DNA from: JAJFFW01 sp038531315
GTDB taxonomy: Bacteria; Pseudomonadota; Alphaproteobacteria; Caulobacterales; Parvularculaceae
Length of the DNA stretch: 29,368 nt
Assembly (NCBI GenBank): GCA_038531315.1
Contig: JBCBBT010000041.1
Location: 1 to 29,368, forward strand
Direction: 5' to 3'
In this document: positions 22,167-29,368 of the stretch, in pieces
How positions within the stretch are numbered: position 1 is the stretch's first letter
Layout of the letters: every line of letters begins with the position of its first letter
The notes under the pieces: model-generated
Told to the model about the DNA's origin: nothing
The model's input: only the letters and a program-made list of their open reading frames with translations
The model's database searches: none
Made by a program: the position numbers and the translations under genes

Positions 22167-23861
22167 ATGCGCATCCATTCAATCATTATTGGCGTTCTCG
22201 CGGCCGCGCTAACGATCGGCGGTTGCGCACAGGAAAAAGAAGCGCCGCCGCCGAGCGCTGCGCCGGAAACGGCCCGCACTATTGCGCAAGGATCGCTCGT
22301 TGGCTTCATTGAAGATAACGGCGCTCATGTGTGGCGGGGCGTGCCCTTTGCGGCATCGACAGCGGGCCCCAATCGTTGGCGCGCACCGCGACCGGCGCCG
22401 TCCTGGTCTGGCGAAAGAGCCATGCTCTCCTTTGCCGAGCGCTGCCCTCAACTGACAAACGGCTTTAATCCCGTAGAGGGTGTAGAACCTGGCGCGCTTG
22501 TCGGTTCGGAGGATTGTCTCGCCCTCGATATTTACGCCCCACCCAACGCGGAAAGTCGCGCTTTGCCGGTAATGGTCTGGATCCATGGCGGCAGCAATGT
22601 GTCGGGCGGCGCTGATCTTTATCCTGCTCATCGTCTCGCGAAAAATGAGGACGTCATTGTCGTCGTTGTGCAATACCGCCTCGGACCGCTCGGATGGTTC
22701 GCATACGGCGCATTGCGCGAAAGCGCGCAAACGCCGCGCGACAAAAGCGCTAACTTCGGGACGCTCGATTTGATCGCATCGCTCGAATGGGTGCGCGACA
22801 ATATTGCCGTTTTTGGCGGCGATCCTGGGAATGTCACAATATTCGGCGAAAGCGCCGGCGGGCATAATGTCGTCTCGTTGCTTGCGACGCCGCTTGCTTC
22901 GGATCTTTTCCATCGCGCCATCATTCAATCCGGCAGCTTTGCCAGCGTTTCGCTTTCCGATGCGGAGGGTGCGACCGGCGATGAGATCGGCGCCGGGTCG
23001 GTGATCGCCGCAAAACTCGGCGGGAGCGTTGAAGCGCTTCAGTCGGCACGCGTGAAAGACGTGTTCGACGCTTATCCGTTGCAAGGCGGATTTATCGAGC
23101 TGCCGCGCATCATTGAAGATGGTGTCGTTTTGCCTTCAGCGCCGATGCGTGACGCGTTCGCCAGCACCGGGCGTTTCAACGCGGTGCCGATTATTACGGG
23201 CGTCAATCGCGATGAAATGAAACTCTTTTATTTACTCGACGACAGGCTGACAAAAAGGGTTCTCGGGGCATTTTTTGTCGCCCGTGATCAGGCGCTTTAT
23301 GACGCGGCCGCGGAATACTCAAGCCGCATGTGGCGGGTGCGATCAGTTGACGAGCCGGCGCGCGCCATGGCGGACGCCGGCCATGAGGCGGTCTACGCAT
23401 ATCGTTTCGATTGGGACGAAGGCGGAAGATTTTTTCTGATGGATTTGGCGAAAATGCTGGGTGCGGCGCACGCTGTTGAAATTCCATTTGTGCTGAACCG
23501 GTTCCGCTTGCTCGGCGACGCCGATCGCGTTCTCTTCACCAAAAAAACCGAAGCTTCCAGACAACAACTCAGCCGCGCCATGGGCGCCTACTGGGCCGCT
23601 TTCGCGCGCGACGGAGCGCCGAACGCTGCCGGTACGCCGGATTGGCCACATTATGGCGCCGACGCCCGGCTCCTGCGGCTGGACACTGAAAGTGACGGCG
23701 GCATCGAAGTCATTGAGGGCGAAGACACCGTGGAAGCAATCATCGCCGATCTGAAAGGCGACGCGCGCGTTACCGCCGAAGAACGGTGTGAGATTGCGGA
23801 TGGTCTCGCCGGTTGGGCCCCCGAACGCCGCGACGAGATCAATTCAGCGCTCTGTTCCTGA
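22167..23861 (+). CDS. Lipoprotein carboxylesterase, type B (para-nitrobenzyl esterase/cholinesterase family)
   Basis: This is an alpha/beta-hydrolase of the type-B carboxylesterase family, 564 residues. The N-terminus is a lipoprotein signal, LTIGGC with Cys20 as the lipidated residue, so the enzyme should be membrane-anchored, probably in the periplasm. The fold is complete: oxyanion-hole WIHGGSN (138-144), SANFGTLDLIASLEWVRDNIAVFGGDPGNVT, the nucleophile Ser229 in FGESAGG, Glu350 in GVNRDEMKLFY and His435 in AAHAVEIPF. Length and order match the family. A good purine-rich ribosome site (GAAAGGGCGGGG) precedes ATG 22167. The substrate is unknown; family members hydrolyse short aromatic or fatty esters. 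It follows the desaturase after 73 bases on the same strand. Confidence 0.93.
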   Translation: MRIHSIIIGVLAAALTIGGCAQEKEAPPPSAAPETARTIAQGSLVGFIEDNGAHVWRGVPFAASTAGPNRWRAPRPAPSWSGERAMLSFAERCPQLTNGFNPVEGVEPGALVGSEDCLALDIYAPPNAESRALPVMVWIHGGSNVSGGADLYPAHRLAKNEDVIVVVVQYRLGPLGWFAYGALRESAQTPRDKSANFGTLDLIASLEWVRDNIAVFGGDPGNVTIFGESAGGHNVVSLLATPLASDLFHRAIIQSGSFASVSLSDAEGATGDEIGAGSVIAAKLGGSVEALQSARVKDVFDAYPLQGGFIELPRIIEDGVVLPSAPMRDAFASTGRFNAVPIITGVNRDEMKLFYLLDDRLTKRVLGAFFVARDQALYDAAAEYSSRMWRVRSVDEPARAMADAGHEAVYAYRFDWDEGGRFFLMDLAKMLGAAHAVEIPFVLNRFRLLGDADRVLFTKKTEASRQQLSRAMGAYWAAFARDGAPNAAGTPDWPHYGADARLLRLDTESDGGIEVIEGEDTVEAIIADLKGDARVTAEERCEIADGLAGWAPERRDEINSALCS

Positions 23862-23965
23862 CAAAGAAAACCCTCGCCGCGACCACATGAGGGCGCTTCA
23901 TGCGTTTCCTTTTGGCGCCGCCCGCGCTACGGGCATCACGCTGGTATCTGTGAAGTGCAAATTCT

Positions 23966-24817
23966 ATGTCCCGTATCGCCGCGCGCTTTGAGGCGCTGAA
24001 AAAACAAAACCGGTCAGCCTTCGTGCCGTTCATCATGGCGGGCGATCCGGACGGTGAAACGTCGTTGCGGCTGATGAAGGCCTTGCCGGCGGCGGGCGCC
24101 GATCTGATTGAACTTGGCGTTTGTTTCACCGATCCCATGGCCGACGGGCCGGCGATACAGGCGGCCGGGCTGCGCGCGCTCGACGCCGGGCAAACTTTGC
24201 GCAAAACACTTGAGATGACAGCGTCTTTTCGGGAAGAAGACGATCACACGCCGGTGATTTTGATGGGGTACTACAACCCATTTCTGGCCTACGGCGTCGA
24301 GAAATTTCTGTCTGATGCGCGGGCCGCCGGGGTCGATGGATTGATCATTGTCGATTTGCCCCCTGAAGAGGACGCCGCCCTTTGCCAGCCGGCGCTGGAA
24401 GCGGGCCTCGATTTCGTGCGCCTCGCGACGCCAACGACGGATCAACAGCGGCTGCCAGCGGTCCTCAAAAACGCGAGCGGTTTTATCTATTACGTGTCCG
24501 TCGCCGGGATCACCGGGCAGAAATCGGGTGATAAAGCCGCTGTGGCGGCCGCCGTTCGCGGCATTCAGGACCGTTCGGGCCTGCCTGTCGCGGTTGGTTT
24601 CGGCATCAAAACGGTGCAAAAAGCCGGAGAAGTTGCGAAATTCGCCGATGCTGTGGTTGTAGGGTCCGCGCTTGTTGAGGAAATTGCCGCGGAAATTGGC
24701 GAAAATGGCGGTCTTGAGCGCCCGGGCGGTGCCAGCGATACTATCGTTAACCGTGTATTGAGCCGCGCGCGCGATCTTGCTGAAGCCGTAAAGGGGTCGC
24801 GATCTGCGGCGGAATAA
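23966..24817 (+). CDS. trpA: Tryptophan synthase alpha subunit
   Basis: TrpA cleaves indole-3-glycerol phosphate and feeds indole through a tunnel to TrpB. The 283-residue TIM barrel is intact: AFVPFIMAGDPD (18-29), catalytic Glu49 in LIELG and Asp60 in the ADGPAIQAA loop, VILMGYYNPFLAYG, DGLIIVDLPPEE, FIYYVSVAGITG and PVAVGFGI. One oddity is GVCFTDPMADG (51-61), where the family normally has GVPFSDP: Cys replaces Pro at 53 and Thr replaces Ser at 55, in the loop that contacts TrpB. The ribosome site is weak. TrpB and TrpF, usually immediately upstream in alphaproteobacteria, are not here; an esterase gene lies before it. accD follows after 89 bases. Confidence 0.96.
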   Translation: MSRIAARFEALKKQNRSAFVPFIMAGDPDGETSLRLMKALPAAGADLIELGVCFTDPMADGPAIQAAGLRALDAGQTLRKTLEMTASFREEDDHTPVILMGYYNPFLAYGVEKFLSDARAAGVDGLIIVDLPPEEDAALCQPALEAGLDFVRLATPTTDQQRLPAVLKNASGFIYYVSVAGITGQKSGDKAAVAAAVRGIQDRSGLPVAVGFGIKTVQKAGEVAKFADAVVVGSALVEEIAAEIGENGGLERPGGASDTIVNRVLSRARDLAEAVKGSRSAAE

Positions 24818-24906
24818 CTACATCTTGGCGGCGATGCAGGCAAAGCGGCCGTGACGTCCCTCAGGGCGGTGTTAGGACGATTGAATAGTGAGTTAGGAAC
24901 CAACCT

Positions 24907-25971
24907 ATGAATTGGTTGTCGAATATTACGCCCCCGGGCATCAAAAGTTTTCTGAAAAGACAGGAAGACAACGCCGATAAGCTTTGGGTCAAATGCGACG
25001 GCTGCGGCGAAATGATTTTTCATCGCGATTTCGAGGCCGCGCAGAATGTTTGTCCATCGTGCAACCATCACACCCGATTGCCTGTCGATGAGCGCTTCAA
25101 ATTAATTTTCGATGACGGGGCCTATGAGCCAATTTCCGCGCCGCAAGCGCCTGTTGATCCCCTGAAGTTCAAGGACGAAAAAAAATATATTGATCGGCTG
25201 AAGGATTATCGAAAACGGACGGGCGCATCCGACGCCATGACGGTTGGCAAGGGAACGATTGAGGGCGCCCCTGCGGTCGTGGCTGTGCAGAATTTCGCCT
25301 TCATGGGCGGATCCATGGGGACAGCGCTCGGGGAGGCGTTTGTCGCCGCCGCCGAACGCGCCGTCGCTGATCAGGCGCCGATGATTGTATTCACCGCATC
25401 GGGCGGCGCCCGGATGCAAGAAGGCATTCTCTCGCTCATGCAAATGCCGCGGACAACCGTGGCGGTGCAGATGCTGAAAGAGGCGGGCCTGCCTTACATC
25501 GTGGTCTTCACCCACCCAACAACGGGCGGCGTTACAGCCTCTTACGCCATGCTAGGCGACGTACACATGGCCGAGCCCGGGGCGCTGATTGGATTTGCGG
25601 GCGCGCGCGTGATTGAACAAACGATCCGCGAAAAGTTGCCTGAAGGTTTTCAGCGTGCTGAATTCTTGCAGGAAAAAGGCATGGTCGACATGGTCGTGCA
25701 TCGCCATCAGCTAAAATCTTCCATTGCAAAGCTGTTGCGCGTGCTGACAAAGAGCGGGGCCCAAACGGTGCATACAGAAGCGACGCTCGATATGATCGAA
25801 CCGGCGGCGCAGAATAAGTCCGTTATTCAAGCCCAGGACGTGGCGTCTGATCTTGCGGCAAATGACGCTGGAAGCGACGCCGTCGCGCAGAATGGCGATG
25901 AGCCCAGTGACGGCGTGCAGGCTGACGCACCCGGCAAATCCGTTGAAAAGCTCGATAAGGCGGCCGAGTAG
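24907..25971 (+). CDS. accD: Acetyl-CoA carboxylase carboxyltransferase beta subunit
   Basis: AccD, with AccA, transfers the carboxyl group from biotin to acetyl-CoA to make malonyl-CoA, the first committed step of fatty acid synthesis. The N-terminal zinc ribbon is complete, with Cys30, Cys33, Cys49 and Cys52 (KCDGCGEMIFHR and CPSCNHHTR). The carboxyltransferase core includes SGGARMQEGILSLMQMPRT and the THPTTGGVTASYAMLGDVHMAEPGA region (written in part). Translation starts at ATG 24907, with AGTTAGGA upstream. The last ~60 residues form an acidic, disordered tail (AQNGDEPSDGVQADAPGK region) longer than in E. coli AccD. trpA-accD-folC is the usual alphaproteobacterial order. Confidence 0.97.
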   Translation: MNWLSNITPPGIKSFLKRQEDNADKLWVKCDGCGEMIFHRDFEAAQNVCPSCNHHTRLPVDERFKLIFDDGAYEPISAPQAPVDPLKFKDEKKYIDRLKDYRKRTGASDAMTVGKGTIEGAPAVVAVQNFAFMGGSMGTALGEAFVAAAERAVADQAPMIVFTASGGARMQEGILSLMQMPRTTVAVQMLKEAGLPYIVVFTHPTTGGVTASYAMLGDVHMAEPGALIGFAGARVIEQTIREKLPEGFQRAEFLQEKGMVDMVVHRHQLKSSIAKLLRVLTKSGAQTVHTEATLDMIEPAAQNKSVIQAQDVASDLAANDAGSDAVAQNGDEPSDGVQADAPGKSVEKLDKAAE

Positions 25972-26131
25972 AGGCGCCTGAGAACAGCGAACCTGCCTTT
26001 AATGGCGCAGCCCAATGGGTTTTCGATGCAGCCGCCCGCGGCAGATGACTGCACGCCTTTGGCAGGACGCCGTATGGAAATGACGCGCACCAACCGCCGC
26101 GCACTAACTGACGCCAAATGAACGCCATTAC

Positions 26132-27469
26132 GTGAACGACGCCGAACAGTATTTAGATAATGACGCAGCCGCGCTCGACGCGGCGTTGTCGGCCATCGCC
26201 GAACGGCGCCCGCAATTGATCGATCTCGGGCTTTCTCGCGTTGAGGCGGCGTTGTCGGCGCTTGGCAACCCGCACCATCGTCTGCCGCCAACGATCCACG
26301 TCGCCGGTACAAACGGCAAAGGGTCGACAATTGCTTTCATGAAAGCCGCACTTGAGGCGTCGGGCGCCAAAACGCATGTTTTCACCTCGCCGCATCTCGT
26401 TCGGTATAATGAACGGATTGTGCTTGCGGGCGGCGCCATCGATGACGCCCCTTTCATGGATATTTTGCATCGGGTCGACGCGGCAGTCGCCGCCGATCAG
26501 TTGACGTTTTTCGAAACCTTGGCCTGCGCCGCCTTCGTGGCCTTCGATGAAACGCCTGCGGATTACGTGCTGCTGGAAGTCGGCCTTGGCGGCCGTCTTG
26601 ACGCAACAAATGTTATCGATCGTCCGGCTTGCGCCGTCGTGACGCCAATTGCGCTCGACCACCAACAGTTTCTTGGCGATACGCTGGCGAAAATCGCCGC
26701 TGAAAAGGCCGGCATTTTCAAGAAGGATGCGCCGGCCGTTGTGGGGCCGCAAACGCCGGAAGCCATGGCGGCGCTTGAGCGCTGCGCTAATGAGAGCGGC
26801 GCGGCTTTGTTCGCCTTCGGAACGCATTGGAACGCCTACGCTGAACAGGGCCGCCTGATCTATCAGGACGATGACGGGCTCGCCGACCTTACCCCGCCGC
26901 GCCTTTTCGGTGCGCACCAGACAATGAATGCAGGGCTTGCCATTGCCGCTCTCAAGGCCGCCGGCGCCCGGTTGAGCGACGAAGAGCTGTCAAAGGGGTT
27001 GCAGAATGCTGTGTGGCCGGCCCGTCTTCAGCGCCTGACGCGCGGCCCGCTAGTCGATCAGCTTCAGGCGTCAGCGCCTCCCGGATCGGAATTATGGCTT
27101 GACGGCGGACATAATCCGCATGCGGCGCGCGCGCTTGCCGCCGCTTTTTCCGATTTCCAGGAGCGCGCGCCAGCGAAGTTTGTGCTGATTGCAGGGTTGC
27201 AGGCCAATAAAGATGCTGAAGGTTACTTTGCGGCCTTCGAAGGCGTGGCCTCAGCGGTCTTCGCGGTGTCCTCTTCACATGCGCATGCAGCGTGCGCCGA
27301 TGACATGGCGTGCGCCGCTGAGCGCGCCCGGCTGCCGGCGCATCCATGCGCTTCCGTCGCTGAGGCTCTGGCGCTAATCTGCGACGGCGCACAAGGCGGA
27401 GAGCCGCTTCGTGTTCTTATCGGCGGATCGCTCTATCTTGCTGGTGAAATTCTCGCTGAAAACGGATAG
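26132..27469 (+). CDS. folC: Bifunctional folylpolyglutamate synthase/dihydrofolate synthase
   Basis: FolC adds glutamate to dihydropteroate and then extends the polyglutamate tail of folates. The 445-residue Mur-ligase fold begins with DLGLSRVEAALSALGNP and the P-loop HVAGTNGKGS (56-65). FTSPHLVRYNERI, LEVGLGGRLDATNVI and SPxxLDHQxxLG-like TPIALDHQQFLGDT follow, along with EKAGIFKKDAPAVVG with the conserved lysine, and WLDGGHNPHAA in the C-terminal domain. The start is GTG at 26132, 160 bases after accD; nearby ATG 26118 opens only a five-codon frame overlapping it. The gene ends 18 bases before the stop of the convergent trxA. Confidence 0.95.
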   Translation: MNDAEQYLDNDAAALDAALSAIAERRPQLIDLGLSRVEAALSALGNPHHRLPPTIHVAGTNGKGSTIAFMKAALEASGAKTHVFTSPHLVRYNERIVLAGGAIDDAPFMDILHRVDAAVAADQLTFFETLACAAFVAFDETPADYVLLEVGLGGRLDATNVIDRPACAVVTPIALDHQQFLGDTLAKIAAEKAGIFKKDAPAVVGPQTPEAMAALERCANESGAALFAFGTHWNAYAEQGRLIYQDDDGLADLTPPRLFGAHQTMNAGLAIAALKAAGARLSDEELSKGLQNAVWPARLQRLTRGPLVDQLQASAPPGSELWLDGGHNPHAARALAAAFSDFQERAPAKFVLIAGLQANKDAEGYFAAFEGVASAVFAVSSSHAHAACADDMACAAERARLPAHPCASVAEALALICDGAQGGEPLRVLIGGSLYLAGEILAENG

Positions 27470-27487
27470 CGATAAGCCGTCGGCGCT

Positions 27488-27832
27488 TTAGGCGATGGCC
27501 GCTTTTTCGGCGCCAAGCTCTGACTTGATCCAGGCTTCAATTGCTGATTTCGGCGCCGCCCCAACTTTGGTGGCGGCCAGTTCGCCGTTCTTGAAAATCA
27601 TCAGTGTGGGAATGCCGCGCACACCAAATTTACCGGGCGTCTCGGGGTTTTCATCAATATTGACCTTGGCGATCGTAAGCGCGCCGGCAAAATCTTCAGA
27701 AAGTTCCTCAAGCGCCGGCCCGATTTGTTTACAAGGGCCGCACCATTCCGCCCAGAAATCAACAATAACAGGTTTGTCCGATTGTACGACGTCGGTTTCA
27801 AAGGAGGCGTCTGTGACTGCGATGGTCGCCAT
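27488..27832 (-). CDS. trxA: Thioredoxin
   Basis: Thioredoxin is the general cytoplasmic disulphide reductase, kept reduced by thioredoxin reductase. The chosen start gives 114 residues, opening MATIAVTDASFETDVVQ, with AGGAG about 9 bases upstream (minus strand). An open frame 49 codons longer, to 27979, overlaps the end of addA and is not homologous. The active site WCGPC is at 30-34 (Cys31 and Cys34), preceded by VDFWAE. The cis-proline GIPTLMIFKNGE and IDENPETPGKFGVRG are intact. Ten extra residues at the end (GAEKAAIA) vary between species. The gene lies between folC and addA, as in many alphaproteobacteria. Confidence 0.97.
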   Translation of the reverse strand: MATIAVTDASFETDVVQSDKPVIVDFWAEWCGPCKQIGPALEELSEDFAGALTIAKVNIDENPETPGKFGVRGIPTLMIFKNGELAATKVGAAPKSAIEAWIKSELGAEKAAIA

Positions 27833-27845
27833 GATGGTTACTCCT

Positions 27846-27864
27846 GCCCTGCCGGGCTTTTTTT
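27846..27864 (+). terminator. Weak antisense-oriented terminator-like hairpin in trxA leader
   Basis: GCCC (27846-27849) pairs with GGGC (27854-27857) across TGCC, followed by seven T residues (27858-27864) on the plus strand. The stem is only 4 bases. It lies in the trxA leader on the opposite strand, beyond convergent folC, so it could limit plus-strand readthrough from folC towards addA. For minus-strand transcripts it would read as an A-run then a hairpin. Function is uncertain. Confidence 0.25.
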
Positions 27865-27947
27865 GATTTCTTGGGCGCGCCTTAATTCGGCGCGATTTGA
27901 AGCCTGAAAATAGGCGCTCTGGCGTCGGGTTCAACCTGAAAAGGCGA

Positions 27948-29368
27948 TCATCGCCGCAATCGCTCAAGACTGTGATCAAGAAGCCTGTCTGGAAGCGGCG
28001 TCAGCCTTGCCTCGAATGTCCACAGCAATGCTGTCTCCACGGTTTTGCCCGGATAAAGGTCGCGTAAGAGTGAACGATACGCCGCCATTTGAGCAAGATA
28101 GGAAAGGGCGATGTCTCGCACGTCCTGCGGCGGCGGCCGATTGGTTTTGTAATCGACGACGAGAATGCGATCATGAAGCACTGCGAGCCGGTCGATTTGG
28201 CCAGAGATGATCGGCGGTTTTTCTTCGTCCGCCCGTTTTAAGGCCATGACCGGTCCGGTGATTGAAACCTCTGCGCGCGAGCCCGGGCCGAACACCGCCG
28301 CAAACGCAGGTGTCTGAAGAACGTCGAGCGCTTCATCGCGCCATCGACGGCGTTCAGCGCTCTCAAACTCCCCCGCATGGCGCAGGAGTAATTTGTCCGC
28401 CGCGTCAACGCGCGCTTCAGGGGGAAGATCGGGGAGGAGTTCCAGCAACCGGTGGAGCACGGTTCCCCGGCGCGCGGCGTCTGCCGGCCGCAACGGTGAA
28501 AACGCAGCGGTCTCGTCAAGGCCGCCTTCGGCGCTGGCCTCGGCGTGATCGGCGAGACGCGACGGCGCAAGCCGGCGGCGCGGTTGCTCGTGCGGTGCGG
28601 ACGAAAACAGCCAGGTGGGCATTTCTGGCGGCGGCGACGCCGGCGTTGTTGTTTCGGCATCGACGGGGGCCGATTGTGGCGCGCTATAAACCAGACGATC
28701 GCCGGCCCATTCGCCAAACGGCTCTGTGCGCGCGCCTTTCAGGTTCGCAAAAGCCTGCGTACATAATTGGCGCCAGGATTTTTCGCTGTCGATTTTGTCT
28801 TCCTGATTCTTCTTATTCCCCTGTTCCACGCCGCAGACGTAGAGGCGCTCGCGCGGGCGGGTGGCCGCAACGTAGAGAAGACGCCGGTATTCGTCGAAGT
28901 CGTCGCGTTGCGCGCGCGTGCGCGCGGTTTCCAGGAGCGGTCCGTCGCTGGCTTTTGATGGAGAGATTAAAGGCAATGACGCCGATCGAGCGGCGCCGTC
29001 GACGGGCGGCGTCCAGAAAAGGGGGCCGAGCTTATTGGCGCTCGGGCGTAAATGGGCGTCGAGCAGAAAGACGATTTCGCCTTCAAGGCCTTTGGCCCCA
29101 TGGACCGTCATGACACGCACGACATTGTCGCTCTGTTCGAGATCGCGTTTTACTTCATCAGCGTTTTGCTCCACCCACGAAACAAAGTGCCGGAGGCTGC
29201 GCGTATGGTCATATTCAAATTCAAGCGCCATGCGCAGAAATTCATTGATGGGTTCTGCTGACGAGGCGCCGAGGCGCTCATAGAGTTTGCGCGCCATGAA
29301 GGGCCTTATGCGTTTTTCTCATTCCTCCTCGACAGAATTGAAAGGAGTGACACCCCCTCAGGTCGCCG
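27948..29368 (-). CDS. addA: AddA-type helicase-nuclease, 3' part, frame broken near window end
   Basis: This is the C-terminal part of the AddA subunit of the AddAB helicase-nuclease, which processes double-strand breaks for RecA loading; whole AddA has about 1,150 residues. Visible are UvrD/REP-type helicase motifs VRVMTVHGAKGLEGEIVFLLDAH and RRLLYVAATRPRERLYV, then the RecB-type nuclease with GTVLHRLLELLPDLP, GQIDRLAVLHDRILVVDYKTNRPP and LAQMAAYRSLLRDLYP. The 449 residues from ATG 29297 are open. Seven codons further upstream the frame hits TGA (29319-29321). The neighbouring frame is open to the window edge (reading VSLLSILSRRNEK) and stops soon after the A5 run (T5 at 29313-29317). One missing A would join them, so a frameshift or sequencing error is likely. 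Confidence 0.88.

Noticed and set aside
23887..23991. Short open frame upstream of trpA as a Trp leader peptide, with a GCCCG/CGGGC hairpin at 23920-23934
   Set aside because: The frame has no tryptophan codons, overlaps the trpA start, and the hairpin has no T-run. There is no basis for attenuation.
26118..26135. Five-codon open frame overlapping the folC start
   Set aside because: ATG to TGA in five codons overlapping GTG 26132 could couple translation, but it is too short to support without ribosome data.
1..29368. CRISPR arrays, tRNA or rRNA genes, insertion sequences, prophage or known defence genes
   Set aside because: I looked for regular spaced repeats, cloverleaf structures, transposase motifs and phage or defence domains on both strands and saw none. 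All sizeable intact frames are explained by the listed genes.

Overview
This window looks like chromosomal DNA from a G+C-rich alphaproteobacterium. Four things point there: the hemD - Mic60 (mitofilin) - HemY_N/Orf52 cluster, a NfuA with an N-terminal NFU domain, a Fur/Mur-type regulator without CxxC motifs downstream of tsaB-rimI, and the trpA-accD-folC block convergent with trxA and addA. I cannot place it firmly below class; a Parvularculales/Caulobacterales-like lineage is only a guess. I saw no rRNA, tRNA, CRISPR array, insertion sequence or prophage gene.

Layout. 1-3.1 kb: the 3' part of inorganic pyrophosphatase, a small cysteine-containing membrane-anchored protein with its own promoter, a convergent gpsA-yciI pair, and a divergent TetR regulator. 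3.1-9.9 kb: an unannotated-looking transcription unit for a 38-residue membrane microprotein, nfuA, the malic enzyme/PTA fusion maeB, a short-chain dehydrogenase, an O-antigen-ligase-like membrane protein and a small one-pass membrane protein. 9.9-14.8 kb: hemD, mic60 and orf52/hemY on the minus strand, probably one unit joining tetrapyrrole synthesis to inner-membrane architecture. 14.8-19.5 kb: tsaD (reading frame broken), dodecin, a RutE-like flavin reductase, a convergent AmpD-like amidase, then tsaB-rimI-fur. 19.5-23.9 kb: a less conserved block with an exported M20 amidohydrolase, a fatty acid desaturase and a lipoprotein carboxylesterase. 23.9-29.4 kb: trpA, accD and folC on the plus strand facing trxA and addA on the minus strand.

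How the genes connect. TsaD and TsaB are both needed for the tRNA t6A modification. RimI overlaps tsaB. Dodecin (flavin storage) sits 23 bases before a flavin-dependent reductase. TrpA, AccD and FolC are housekeeping biosynthesis. Some expected neighbours are missing: hemC is not between tsaD and hemD, gpsA-yciI lie 12 kb from tsaD, nfuA is not next to tsaB, and trpB is not next to trpA. Several usual alphaproteobacterial blocks therefore seem to be rearranged here.

Two essential or important genes, tsaD and addA, have frame breaks, each in a simple sequence run: a GC-dinucleotide tract and an A/T homopolymer. Sequencing or assembly indels are the simplest explanation, but real mutations are not excluded. 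I found no clear novel defence or mobile system. The best candidates for undescribed biology are the microprotein unit at 3.2-3.56 kb, the very acidic expanded Mic60, and the dodecin-reductase pairing.
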